Assembly (NCBI GenBank): GCA_020850995.1
Contig: JADZDP010000078.1
Coordinates: 1 to 64,000 of the forward strand
DNA length: 64,000 bases
Reading direction: 5' to 3'
From: Deltaproteobacteria bacterium
GTDB taxonomy: Bacteria; Myxococcota; UBA727; VGSZ01
The notes below the pieces were generated by a model. It was not told the DNA's origin. It did no database searches and saw nothing but the letters and a program-made list of their open reading frames with translations. The position numbers were made by a program, and so were the translations under genes. This document shows positions 36,122 to 46,012 of the stretch, piece after piece (within the stretch, counting starts at the first letter, position 1; each line of letters starts with the position of its first letter).

Positions 36122-38239
36122 ATGGCGAAGGTCTTGGTCACCCCCGCGCTCCCCTACGCGAATGGCTCGATCCACATCGGGCACCTGGTCGAGCACCTGC
36201 AGGTGAACACCTACGTGCGCGCGCTGCGCATGGCGGGCGACGAGGTGCTGTGCGTGTGTGGCGCCGACTGCCACGGCGCGCCCATCGAGATCGCGGCGCT
36301 CAAGGCGGGCAAGAAGCCCGAGGAGCTGGCGCGAGAGAACCAGGAGAGCCACGGGCGCACCTTCGCGCGCTTCCACATCGAGTACGACGGCGGCTACGGC
36401 TCCACGCACACCGACGAGAACCGCCGCCACGCCGAGCGCATCTACCAGGCGCTGAAAGACGGCGGGCACCTGCGCACCGGCGAGGTCGAGCAGCTGCAGG
36501 ATCCCACCGATGGGCGCTTCCTCGCCGATCGCTTCGTCAAGGGCACCTGCCCGAAGTGCAAGACGCCGGACCAGTACGGCGACTCCTGCGAGGCCTGCGG
36601 CTCCACCTACCGCGCCACCGAGCTCATCGATCCGAAGAGCGTCATCACCGGCGCTACGCCGGTCTTGGCCAAGAGCACGCACATCTTCGTCAAGCTCGGC
36701 GACTTCGCCGACCGGCTGAAGGCCTTGCTGGCGCGAGAGGGCGTGCTGCACGCCTCGCAGCGCCACTTCCTCGATACCTGGTTCGCGGATGGGCTGAAGG
36801 ACTGGGACGTGTCGCGCGACGGCCCCTACTTCGGCTTCCCCATCCCGGGCGAGACCAACAAGTTCTTCTACGTGTGGCTGGATGCGCCCATCGGCTACGT
36901 GTCGCTGACCGAGCGGGCCTTGGCGCAGAACATCAGCTCGCACGTCGTGGTGGGCGGCGGCCTCGGCGGTGGGCTCGGCGCCTTCACCGGCGCGCTCTAC
37001 GACGGCACCAAGAGCACGTGGCAGGACTACTGGAAGGACCCGTCGACGCGCATCGAGCACTTCATCGGCAAAGACATCCTGTACTTCCACACGCTGTTCT
37101 GGCCCGCGATGCTCATGGCCGCCGGCGACACGCTGCCCTCGGCCGTGCACGTGCACGGCATGCTGACGGTCAACGGCACCAAGATGTCGAAGTCGCGCGG
37201 CACCTTCATCAACGCCGACGATCTCGCCGAGCTGTGCGACCCGCAAGCGCTCCGTTACTACTACGCCGCCAAGCTCGGCGCGGAGCCGAACGACATCGAT
37301 CTGTCGTTCGAGGACTTCGTCAACCGCGTCAACGCGGACCTGGTCAACAACGTCGTCAACCTGGTGTCGCGCACGGTGCCACAGCTGCACAAGGTTGCGG
37401 GCGGGCGGCCGGCCCCGCTCGACGAGAACGACCCGGTGGTGCGCGAGACGCGCGCGCGCCTCGCCGGCATCGCCGCGCACTATCGCGCGCTCGACTTCGC
37501 GGCTGCCGTGCGCACCGTGGTGGAGGTGGGCAGCGTCGCCAACAAGCTCCTGCAAGACACGGCGCCCTGGGACCTCGCCAAGAGCGACCCCGAGGCCGCG
37601 CGCAAGGTGCTGACGACGGCGCTGTGGGTAGGCAAGTGCTGTTTGGCATGCCTCAAGCCGGTGGTGCCCGCGCTAGTCGAGAAGCTCGAGGGCATGCTGA
37701 AGCTGCCGCCGCTCACCTTCGGAAACGCCCTGGCACCGCTCCCGCCCGACCTCGCCATCGGCGAGTACGTGCGCCTGTTCGAGCGCCTCGATCTGAAGAA
37801 GGTGGCGAGCGTGGTGAAGCCCACGGACGCCGCCGCGCCGACCAGCGCGCCCTCGAGCGCTGTCGCGCAAAGCGCCAAGCCCGACAAGAAGAAGGCGCCG
37901 CCCGCCGAGGCTGCGCCGCCCGCCGAGATCAGCATCGACGAGTTCATGAAGGTCGAGCTGCGCGCGGCCAAGGTGCTCTCGGCCACGGCCGTCGAGGGGA
38001 GCGACAAGCTCATCGCGGTCAAGCTCGACGTGGGGGAGCTCGGCGCGCGCGATATCTTCGCGGGCCTGCGTCCGCACGTAGCGCCTGAGGCGCTCGTCGG
38101 TCGCATGGTGGTGGTGGTGGCCAACCTGGCCCCACGCAAGATGAAGTTCGGCACCTCGTTCGGCATGATGCTGGCCGCCGGCGAGGTGCCGGTGCCGTTG
38201 TCCGCCGAGGGCGCCAAACCCGGCGAGCGCATTCGCTAA
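36122..38239 (+). CDS. metG: Methionyl-tRNA synthetase with C-terminal tRNA-binding domain
   Basis: Class Ia synthetase of 705 residues, the long type. HIGH motif SIHIGHLVEH, zinc knuckle CPKCKTPDQYGDSCEACG, KMSKS intact (TKMSKSRGTFIN), then the anticodon-binding helices. The C terminus (about 590-705) is an EMAPII/Trbp111-type OB domain (FMKVELRAAKVLSATAVEGS, KLDVGELGARDIFAG) that dimerises and binds tRNA. A Gly-rich GGGLGGGLGAFTGALYDGT insertion near residue 280 is unusual. ATG 36122. It leads into an SDR and acs on the same strand. Confidence 0.98.
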   Translation: MAKVLVTPALPYANGSIHIGHLVEHLQVNTYVRALRMAGDEVLCVCGADCHGAPIEIAALKAGKKPEELARENQESHGRTFARFHIEYDGGYGSTHTDENRRHAERIYQALKDGGHLRTGEVEQLQDPTDGRFLADRFVKGTCPKCKTPDQYGDSCEACGSTYRATELIDPKSVITGATPVLAKSTHIFVKLGDFADRLKALLAREGVLHASQRHFLDTWFADGLKDWDVSRDGPYFGFPIPGETNKFFYVWLDAPIGYVSLTERALAQNISSHVVVGGGLGGGLGAFTGALYDGTKSTWQDYWKDPSTRIEHFIGKDILYFHTLFWPAMLMAAGDTLPSAVHVHGMLTVNGTKMSKSRGTFINADDLAELCDPQALRYYYAAKLGAEPNDIDLSFEDFVNRVNADLVNNVVNLVSRTVPQLHKVAGGRPAPLDENDPVVRETRARLAGIAAHYRALDFAAAVRTVVEVGSVANKLLQDTAPWDLAKSDPEAARKVLTTALWVGKCCLACLKPVVPALVEKLEGMLKLPPLTFGNALAPLPPDLAIGEYVRLFERLDLKKVASVVKPTDAAAPTSAPSSAVAQSAKPDKKKAPPAEAAPPAEISIDEFMKVELRAAKVLSATAVEGSDKLIAVKLDVGELGARDIFAGLRPHVAPEALVGRMVVVVANLAPRKMKFGTSFGMMLAAGEVPVPLSAEGAKPGERIR

Positions 38240-38254
38240 CCCAGGAGCTCTGCC

Positions 38255-39109
38255 ATGGGCCTGTTCTCCGGCAAGGTCGTCATCGTCACCGGCTCCGGCA
38301 ACGGCATCGGCCGCGCCCACGCACTCGCCTTCGCCAAGGCCGGCGCCTGCGTGGTGGTGAACGACGTGGGCGGCGCGCGCGACGGCGCGGGCAAGGACCA
38401 GCGCGCGGCCGACGCCATGGTCGATGAGATCAAGGCCGCGGGCGGCGAGGCCATCGCCACCCATACCTCGGTGTCCGACCTCGACGGCGCCGACATGATC
38501 TTGTGGAGCGCGCTCAATCGCTTCAGGAAGGTCGACGTCTTGGTGAACAACGCGGGCATCCTGCGGGATCGCGCGCTCACGAACATGAGCACCGCCGAGT
38601 GGGACTCGGTGATCGACGTGCACCTGAAGGGCTCGTTCCTGATGTCGCGCGCCTTCGCCCGCGCCATCAAAACCCAGGGCGGCGGCGGCTACGCCATCGT
38701 CAACACCACGTCGGTGAGCGGGCTGCGCGGCAACTTCGGTCAGGCCAACTACGCCGCCGCCAAGGCGGGCATCTACGGGCTCACGCGCGTGTGCAGCATC
38801 GAGCTCGAGAAGCTCGGCTGCCGCGTCAACGCCATCGCGCCGGTGGCGCTCACGCGCATGACCGAGGACGTACCGCGCCTGCAGCAGATGGGCATCGAGC
38901 AGCTCGGGCCGCAGCACATCTCGCCGGTGGCGCTGTGGCTCGCCTCCGACCTCGCCAAAGACGTGAACGGCCGCGTCTTCGGCGTGCACGGGCCCAAGGT
39001 CTTCGAGTACCGCATGTCGCAGTCCGAGGGGCTCGACGCACCGCCAGGCGGCGGCGAGTGGACGCCCGAGCAGCTCGCGGCGGAGCTGCCACGCTTCGCC
39101 CTCACCTGA
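38255..39109 (+). CDS. 3-Hydroxyacyl-CoA dehydrogenase-like SDR (MFE-2 type)
   Basis: 284 residues. [26 protein letters not shown] with an Asp-Gly-rich loop, [14 protein letters not shown], and [14 protein letters not shown]. The VNDVGG-x-DG-x-G pattern is that of the D-3-hydroxyacyl-CoA dehydrogenase of peroxisomal MFE-2 enzymes and related FabG-like proteins. It likely serves fatty-acid or CoA-ester oxidation. A CCAGGAGCT site precedes ATG 38255, 15 bp after metG, and the acs ATG is 10 bp after its stop, so the two are one unit. Confidence 0.85.
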   Translation: MGLFSGKVVIVTGSGNGIGRAHALAFAKAGACVVVNDVGGARDGAGKDQRAADAMVDEIKAAGGEAIATHTSVSDLDGADMILWSALNRFRKVDVLVNNAGILRDRALTNMSTAEWDSVIDVHLKGSFLMSRAFARAIKTQGGGGYAIVNTTSVSGLRGNFGQANYAAAKAGIYGLTRVCSIELEKLGCRVNAIAPVALTRMTEDVPRLQQMGIEQLGPQHISPVALWLASDLAKDVNGRVFGVHGPKVFEYRMSQSEGLDAPPGGGEWTPEQLAAELPRFALT

Positions 39110-39119
39110 AGAGGCACCC

Positions 39120-41105
<1,986 letters not shown>

Positions 41106-41108
<3 letters not shown>

Positions 41109-41163
41109 TCCCGCGGAGTCGCCTCATCCCTGCTGGTCGCTCATCATCGATTAATCGGGATCA
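41106..41163. terminator. Inverted repeat bracketing convergent stops (weak)
   Basis: TGATCCCG (41106-41113) and CGGGATCA (41156-41163) are exact reverse complements and include the acs stop and the apt stop. A 10-bp palindrome CGATTAATCG lies inside at 41148-41157. The loop is long, so this is a weak candidate for a shared terminator. Confidence 0.3.
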
Positions 41164-41703
41164 GTAGGTGAACAGCGCTTCGATCGGCGTCTTGCCGAGC
41201 TTGGCCCGGCCGCCGAGCTCGACGAGCTCGATGACGAACGAGAAGCCCGCGACCTTGCCGCCCACGCGCTCCACCAGTTGCGCCGTGGCCGCGGCGGTGC
41301 CGCCGGTGGCGATCAGGTCGTCACAGATGAGCACGCGCTCGCCGCTGGCGCAGGCGTCGACGTGGATCTCGAGCGTGTCGTGCCCGTACTCGAGGCCGTA
41401 GCGCATGCTCTCGGTCTTGTAGGGCAGCTTGCCGCTCTTGCGCACCGGGATGAAGCCCACGCCGAGCTCGACGGCCAGGGCGGCGCCGAAGATGAAGCCG
41501 CGGCTCTCCATGCCCGCGATGACGTCGACGCGGCCGCGCCAGCTGTCGGCCAACGCGCGTGTGATGGCGGCCAGCGACGGGCCGTGCTTGAGCAGCGGCG
41601 TCACGTCGCGAAAGAGGATGCCCTTCTTCGGGAAGTCCGGCACGTCGCGCACCAGCGCCTTGGCACGGATCAGATCGTCGTCGAGCACCTGGGGCTTCTG
41701 CAC
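41161..41703 (-). CDS. apt: Adenine phosphoribosyltransferase
   Basis: 180-residue purine salvage enzyme. Type I PRTase: DFPKKGILFRDVTPLL at the N terminus, IAGMESRGFIFG, and the PRPP loop LICDDLIATGGTAAA. GTG 41703 follows CGGAGGAACC, a strong Shine-Dalgarno. It is the last gene of the minus-strand pair with the NlpD-like gene, which ends 15 bp upstream. Confidence 0.97.
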   Translation of the reverse strand: MQKPQVLDDDLIRAKALVRDVPDFPKKGILFRDVTPLLKHGPSLAAITRALADSWRGRVDVIAGMESRGFIFGAALAVELGVGFIPVRKSGKLPYKTESMRYGLEYGHDTLEIHVDACASGERVLICDDLIATGGTAAATAQLVERVGGKVAGFSFVIELVELGGRAKLGKTPIEALFTY

Positions 41704-41718
41704 GGTTCCTCCGGGGGG

Positions 41719-42405
41719 TTACTCGGGCGGCAAGAGCGGCGTCGGGTCGATGGCAGTACGACCGCGCCGGAGCTGGAAGTGCAACCGGGGCGCCTCTGCC
41801 TGGCCGCTGGTGCCGACGACGCCCAGCGTCTGCCCGCGCCCCACGGTCTGGCCGGCGCTGACCGCGGCGCTCTCGAGGTGGCCGTAGATCGATGCCAGCT
41901 CGTCGTCGTGCTTGACGATGACGAGGAGCCCGAGGGCGGTCTTGTCGTCGCCCACGAAGGCCACCTCGCCGGCGCTGACCGCGCGCACCGGGGTACCAGC
42001 GGGGGCCGCGATCAACAGCCCCTCGAAGGCGCGCTTGCCACTGGCGAACGAGCGCAGCACTACACCGTCGGCGGGCCACACCAGCGACGCCGTGCCCAAA
42101 GGCGCCGCCGGCGAGGGCTCCACGCGCTCGGCCGACGGCGGCACGTCGATCGACGGTAAAGCACCGGCCGGCAGGTAGAGCACCTGACCCGCGGCGATCT
42201 CATCGGCCGAGCGCAGACCGTTGACCTCGACGATCTCCTCCACGCTGAGCCCGCTTTGGCGCGCGATATCCCAGACGGTCTCGCCTGCTGCCACCGTGTG
42301 CATGCGCCCCGGCGCGGACGGTGCGTCGCGCGCGGCGGGCCCGGTGGTGCTGCAGGCGACGAGCGCCACCGTCATCAGCAAGGGCAAAGGGACGAATCGG
42401 GGCAT
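41719..42405 (-). CDS. NlpD/EnvC-like lipoprotein: LysM plus degenerate LytM (M23) domain
   Basis: 228 residues. Signal peptide and lipobox LVACS (Cys18), LysM peptidoglycan-binding motif HTVAAGETVWDIARQSGLSV (about 36-55), then a LytM fold (about 105-228, WPADGVVLRSFASGKRAFEG, IAAPAGTPVRAV, YGHLESAAV, LHFQLRRG). The HxGxD zinc motif is replaced (AFEGLL), so it is probably not a hydrolase but an activator of cell-wall amidases, as known for E. coli NlpD. Preceded by tRNA-Pro and its terminator on the same strand. Confidence 0.85.
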   Translation of the reverse strand: MPRFVPLPLLMTVALVACSTTGPAARDAPSAPGRMHTVAAGETVWDIARQSGLSVEEIVEVNGLRSADEIAAGQVLYLPAGALPSIDVPPSAERVEPSPAAPLGTASLVWPADGVVLRSFASGKRAFEGLLIAAPAGTPVRAVSAGEVAFVGDDKTALGLLVIVKHDDELASIYGHLESAAVSAGQTVGRGQTLGVVGTSGQAEAPRLHFQLRRGRTAIDPTPLLPPE

Positions 42406-42419
42406 CAGGACGTGGCCGG

Positions 42420-42457
42420 AAAAAAACGCGGCGCCCGCGAAGACTCGCGGGCGCCGC
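42420..42457 (-). terminator. Strong Rho-independent terminator of tRNA-Pro
   Basis: A 13-bp perfect stem (GCGGCGCCCGCGA at 42428-42440, TCGCGGGCGCCGC at 42445-42457) with a 4-nt loop. On the minus strand it is followed by T7 (42420-42426, read as A on plus). This is the best intrinsic terminator in the window. Confidence 0.92.
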
Positions 42458-42534
42458 TGGTCGGAGCGACAGGATTTGAACCTGCGACCCCTAGACCCCC
42501 AGTCTAGTGCGCTACCAAGCTGCGCCACGCTCCG
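42458..42534 (-). tRNA. tRNA-Pro (anticodon GGG), CCA encoded
   Basis: Read on the minus strand, the acceptor arms CGGAGCG and CGCTCCG pair fully. The D arm follows, then the anticodon arm CTAGA-CTGGGGG-TCTAG with GGG at positions 34-36, and the T arm with GGTTCAAATCC. Discriminator A is followed by encoded CCA. It decodes proline CCC and CCU. Length 77 with CCA. The terminator just downstream and the -35-like TTGACA upstream support a monocistronic gene. Confidence 0.97.
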
Positions 42535-42543
42535 CCAAGTACC

Positions 42544-42573
42544 CAGCTAGCCAGGCTGAGGCTATGCTGTCAA
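42544..42573 (-). promoter_or_regulatory. Candidate sigma-70 promoter of tRNA-Pro
   Basis: A perfect TTGACA (42573 to 42568, minus strand) lies about 34 bp before the mature 5' end of tRNA-Pro. The -10 at 17-18 bp spacing is poor (CTAGCT or TAGCTG). A GC-rich genome may use weaker -10 boxes. Confidence 0.4.
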
Positions 42574-42602
42574 CGACCCGGCGAACCTCGGAGCGAGCCA
42601 CA

Positions 42603-43100
42603 ATGCGCGCGGAAGCTCATGGAACCCTCAAGAAGTTCGTCTGGATTGTCGTGGCCGTTGTCGTGGCGCTGGTGGTGCTGACCTGGCTGACGCCGTTTCT
42701 GCAGGGCTACGAGGTGAAAACAGCCTGCAAGCTGCTGTGCACCGACATGATCCGGGTCAAGGCCGAGCGTGAGATGGCCGAGCGCAACGGTAACACGCCC
42801 GCCTTCGGCGACCCGCAGGCCCGCGAGGCCTTCATCCGGCGCACCCGTCAGGCAACGGTGCGCTTCGACATGGGCGACTACGACGCAGACTGCGGCGCCT
42901 ACCTCGACAAGGACCAGCCGCACTGCTTCAGCCACTCGTACTCGTACGACCCCCAGAACAAGCAGCACATCTGCAAGATCGACGTGCGCTACCGCTCCGA
43001 TACGGCGCCGGCGCTGGTGGGGGACGTGCTCCAGGAGCTGCCCCACCTCGAGATGCAGCACCACATCGACATCACTCAGCGCGTCAACGCCACCTACTGA
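42603..43100 (+). CDS. Small membrane-anchored protein of unknown function
   Basis: 165 residues with one N-terminal membrane helix (about 12-32, FVWIVVAVVVALVVLTWL) and a soluble outer part containing 5 cysteines (KTACKLLCTDMI, DADCGAYL, HCFSHSYSY, HICKIDVRY). A Cys pair and a late CKID motif could carry disulfides. No family recognised. It is transcribed toward pyrR; a TTGACA box lies after its stop. Confidence 0.65.
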   Translation: MRAEAHGTLKKFVWIVVAVVVALVVLTWLTPFLQGYEVKTACKLLCTDMIRVKAEREMAERNGNTPAFGDPQAREAFIRRTRQATVRFDMGDYDADCGAYLDKDQPHCFSHSYSYDPQNKQHICKIDVRYRSDTAPALVGDVLQELPHLEMQHHIDITQRVNATY

Positions 43101-43135
43101 GACCTGCGGCGCGCGCGCCTTGCGCTGCGCGCCGG

Positions 43136-43164
43136 TTGACACGGCCGGCGCCTCCTCTTACGAG
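43136..43164 (+). promoter_or_regulatory. Candidate sigma-70 promoter of the pyrimidine operon
   Basis: TTGACA (43136-43141), 17 bp, then TACGAG (43159-43164; 3 of 6 matches to TATAAT). The expected transcription start, near 43171, would be only a few bases before the pyrR GTG at 43174, implying a leaderless or nearly leaderless mRNA. No Shine-Dalgarno is visible. Confidence 0.4.
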
Positions 43165-43173
43165 CCTTTGCTC

Positions 43174-43782
43174 GTGGGTCCCGTCGACGCCGAACCCGTC
43201 GTCTGCCGCCGTGTCCTCGACCGCGGCGATGTACAGCGCGTCACGGCGCGCTTGGCGCACGAGATCGTGGATCGCGCCGCGCGTGACGCCCGCGGACCCC
43301 TGGGGCTCGATCCTGGCACGCTCGCCATCGTGGGCATCCGTACCGGCGGCGCGCACCTGGCGGCGCGCCTGGCCACGCTCATCGGTGACATCAGCGGGCG
43401 CGCACCGCCCGTCGGCCTGCTCGACATCACCCTGTACCGCGACGATGTGCTGCTGGCAGGCAACCCGGTGCCGCTCTTGCGCGGCACCGAGGTGAGCTTC
43501 GACGTGGCTGGGCGCACCGTCATCCTCGTCGACGACGTGCTCTACACCGGGCGCACCGTGCGCGCCGCCCTCGAGGCCCTGCTCGAGCTCGGGCGCCCGG
43601 CGTGCGTGCGGCTGGCGGTGCTGGTGGACCGGGGCCTGCGCGAGCTGCCGGTGGCGGCCGACTTCGTCGGCCGCAGCCTCGAGACGCGCCGCGACGAACG
43701 CGTGCGCGTGCGGCTCACCGAGAGCGGCGTCGATGAGGACGAGGTGGTGGTGGAAGCGCGCGGCGACGGGAGCGGCGCATGA
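43174..43782 (+). CDS. pyrR: PyrR bifunctional regulator / uracil phosphoribosyltransferase-like protein
   Basis: 202 residues. The type I PRTase fold has VCRRVLDRGDVQRVTARLAH at the N terminus, AIVGIRTGGAHLAARLA, and the PRPP loop VILVDDVLYTGRTVRAAL, matching PyrR, which senses UMP and binds pyr mRNA in some bacteria. Start is uncertain: GTG 43174 is favoured, TTG 43168 is alternative; both lack a clear ribosome site. Its TGA overlaps the pyrB ATG by 4 bases. Confidence 0.85.
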   Translation: MGPVDAEPVVCRRVLDRGDVQRVTARLAHEIVDRAARDARGPLGLDPGTLAIVGIRTGGAHLAARLATLIGDISGRAPPVGLLDITLYRDDVLLAGNPVPLLRGTEVSFDVAGRTVILVDDVLYTGRTVRAALEALLELGRPACVRLAVLVDRGLRELPVAADFVGRSLETRRDERVRVRLTESGVDEDEVVVEARGDGSGA

Positions 43783-44741
43783 GCGAGCGCGTGCTTTCGG
43801 TGCGTCACGTGCTCGGCATCGACGGCCTCACGCGCGCCGACGCCGAGCTCATCCTCGAGACCGCGCGCTCGTTTCACGAGGTCAACACGCGCGCGCTCAA
43901 GAAGGTGCCAGTGCTGCGCGGGCGCACGGTGGCGCTGTTGTTCTTCGAGAACAGCACGCGCACGCGCCTGTCCTTCGAGCTCGCGGCCAAGCGCCTGTCC
44001 GCCGACACGCTCTCGTTCTCGGCCTCGGGCAGCTCGGTGCAGAAGGGCGAGACGCTCATCGACACCGCGCGCAACATTGAGGCCATGGGCCCCGACCTGG
44101 TGGTCATGCGCCACGAGCAATCGGGCTCGCACCACCTCTTGCTGCGCGCCATGTCGGGCGCCGTGGTCAACGCCGGCGACGGCCAGCACGAGCACCCCAC
44201 GCAGGCGCTGCTCGACGCCTTCACCTTGCTCGAGCGCTTCGGGCGCACGCCCAAAGACGGCCTGGTCGGCAAGACCATCGCTATCGTCGGCGACATCGCG
44301 CACAGCCGGGTGGCGCGCAGCAACATGCTCTTGCTCCCCTTGCTCGGCGCCAAGGTGCGCGTGTGCGGCCCGCGCACCATGCTCCCGCTCGGCCTCGAGC
44401 AGTACGGCGTCGAGGCCACCGACGACGTCGATGCCGCGCTGGCGGGGGTCGATGCGGTCATGACCCTGCGTATTCAGAAAGAGCGCATCTCCGGCGCGCG
44501 CATGGCGTCGGATCGTGACTACTTCCACCGCTTCGGGCTCACCAAGGAGCGCTTCGCCGGGCTGCCCGAGCACGCGCTCGTCATGCACCCGGGGCCCATC
44601 AACCGCGGCGTCGAGATTGACCACGACGTGGCCGACCACCCGCGCGCCGTCATCCTCGAGCAGGCGGAGAATGGCGTGGCCGTACGCATGGCGGTGCTCT
44701 ACTTGTTGGCGGTGGTGCACGCCAAGGCGGAGCGCGCATGA
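43779..44741 (+). CDS. pyrB: Aspartate carbamoyltransferase, catalytic subunit
   Basis: 320 residues, second step of pyrimidine synthesis. Carbamoyl-phosphate loop ENSTRTRLSFE, GQHEHPTQALLDA, and VMHPGPINRGVEI are complete. No PyrI regulatory subunit is seen. As in Pseudomonas, it lies directly before a degenerate dihydroorotase homologue (pyrC') with which it may form a dodecamer; this is known for Pseudomonas and inferred here. ATG 43779 overlaps pyrR by 4 bases. Confidence 0.97.
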   Translation: MSERVLSVRHVLGIDGLTRADAELILETARSFHEVNTRALKKVPVLRGRTVALLFFENSTRTRLSFELAAKRLSADTLSFSASGSSVQKGETLIDTARNIEAMGPDLVVMRHEQSGSHHLLLRAMSGAVVNAGDGQHEHPTQALLDAFTLLERFGRTPKDGLVGKTIAIVGDIAHSRVARSNMLLLPLLGAKVRVCGPRTMLPLGLEQYGVEATDDVDAALAGVDAVMTLRIQKERISGARMASDRDYFHRFGLTKERFAGLPEHALVMHPGPINRGVEIDHDVADHPRAVILEQAENGVAVRMAVLYLLAVVHAKAERA

Positions 44742-46012
44742 GCGCCGTCGCTGACCTCGTCATCAGCGGTGGGCGGGTGGTGTGCGCGGTCACCGGCACC
44801 GATCGCGTCGCCGACGTGCACGTGGCGGGCGAGCACGTGCTCGGCGTGCATCCGCCGGGCACCCCCATCCCCGACGGCGCGCGCGAGCTCGACGCGCGCG
44901 CGCGCGTGGTGTTGCCCGGCCTGGTGGACCTGGCGGTGCACCTGCGCGCGCCCGGCCGCGAGGACGACGAGACGCTCGATGTCACCTTGGCCGCGGCTCT
45001 GGCCGGCGGCGTCACCACCTTGGTCGCGCTCTCGGACACCCTGCCCGCCGTGGACGGCGCCGACGACGTGCAACAGCGCCTGGCGGCCGCGCGTGACGCC
45101 GTGCCCCATGGCCCCGACGTGGTGGTGGCGGGCTGCCTCACCCGCCGCCGCGAGGGCCTGGAGATCGCGGACCACGCGGACATGACCGGCGCCGGCGCGC
45201 GCGTGCTCACCGACGTCGCCACGGTGGTCGACACCGAGGTGCTGCGCCGCGCCCTCGAGTACGCCAAAAGCGCCGGCGCGCGCGTGGTCATGCTCGACCC
45301 CGTCGACGCCGCGCTCGGCAAGGGCGCGGTGGCCACCGAGAGCCCCCTGTCGACGCGCCTGGGCTTGCGCGCCGTGCCCTTGGCCGCGCAGAGCATCGGC
45401 GCGGCCCGCGATCGGGCGCTCTCGACGCTCACGGGCATGGCGGTGCACCACCACGCCGTCACCACAGCCGCGGCCGTGTCGCAGGCGGGCGGCCCCACGG
45501 CGTCCACCACCATGTGGCACCTGCTCTTCGACGAAGAGAGCTTGCGCGAGCGCCCCTACGACACCGCGCTGCGCCTGTGGCCGCCGCTGGCGCCGGCCGC
45601 CGAGCGCAAGGCGCTGCTCGACCTGGTGCGCCGCGGGGTGGTGGCGGTGTCCTCGGGGCATCGGCCGGTGCCGAACCGCACCAAGGACCTCGAGTTCTCC
45701 CTGGCCGAGCCGGGCGCCACGGGCCTGGCGCTGGCGCTGCCACTCTTGTGGAGCGCGCTCTCGCCCATCGAGATCGCCAAGGCCATGAGCGCACTGCCGG
45801 CCGCCATCCTCGGCCTCGCCGATCGCGGGCGCGTGGAGCCTGGGGCGCGCGCGGACATCGTGGTGGTGGACCCCACCGCCACCGACCTCGTCGACGAGGC
45901 GCTCGCGGTCTCGCGCTCGTGGGCCAACCCGGCCAAGGGCATGCGCACGAGCGCACGTGTGGTCGCCACGATTGCGGCCGGACGCATCGCATACCAGCGG
46001 GGGACATCGTGA
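44738..46012 (+). CDS. pyrC: Dihydroorotase-like pseudoenzyme (PyrC')
   Basis: 424 residues of the class I dihydroorotase fold, but the catalytic metal motifs are broken. The HxH motif reads AVH (A66, H68), HCED reads LDPVD (186-190), the second His cluster reads MAVHHHAVTT (234-243), and the catalytic DHAPH reads GHRPV (307-311). Family scaffolding (GLVDLAVHLRAPG, LSTRLGLRAVPLAAQ, RGRVEPGARADIVVV) is kept. This matches pyrC' of Pseudomonas, an inactive partner needed for aspartate carbamoyltransferase assembly. An active dihydroorotase must be elsewhere in the genome. Overlaps pyrB and carA by 4 bases each. Confidence 0.9.
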   Translation: MSAVADLVISGGRVVCAVTGTDRVADVHVAGEHVLGVHPPGTPIPDGARELDARARVVLPGLVDLAVHLRAPGREDDETLDVTLAAALAGGVTTLVALSDTLPAVDGADDVQQRLAAARDAVPHGPDVVVAGCLTRRREGLEIADHADMTGAGARVLTDVATVVDTEVLRRALEYAKSAGARVVMLDPVDAALGKGAVATESPLSTRLGLRAVPLAAQSIGAARDRALSTLTGMAVHHHAVTTAAAVSQAGGPTASTTMWHLLFDEESLRERPYDTALRLWPPLAPAAERKALLDLVRRGVVAVSSGHRPVPNRTKDLEFSLAEPGATGLALALPLLWSALSPIEIAKAMSALPAAILGLADRGRVEPGARADIVVVDPTATDLVDEALAVSRSWANPAKGMRTSARVVATIAAGRIAYQRGTS

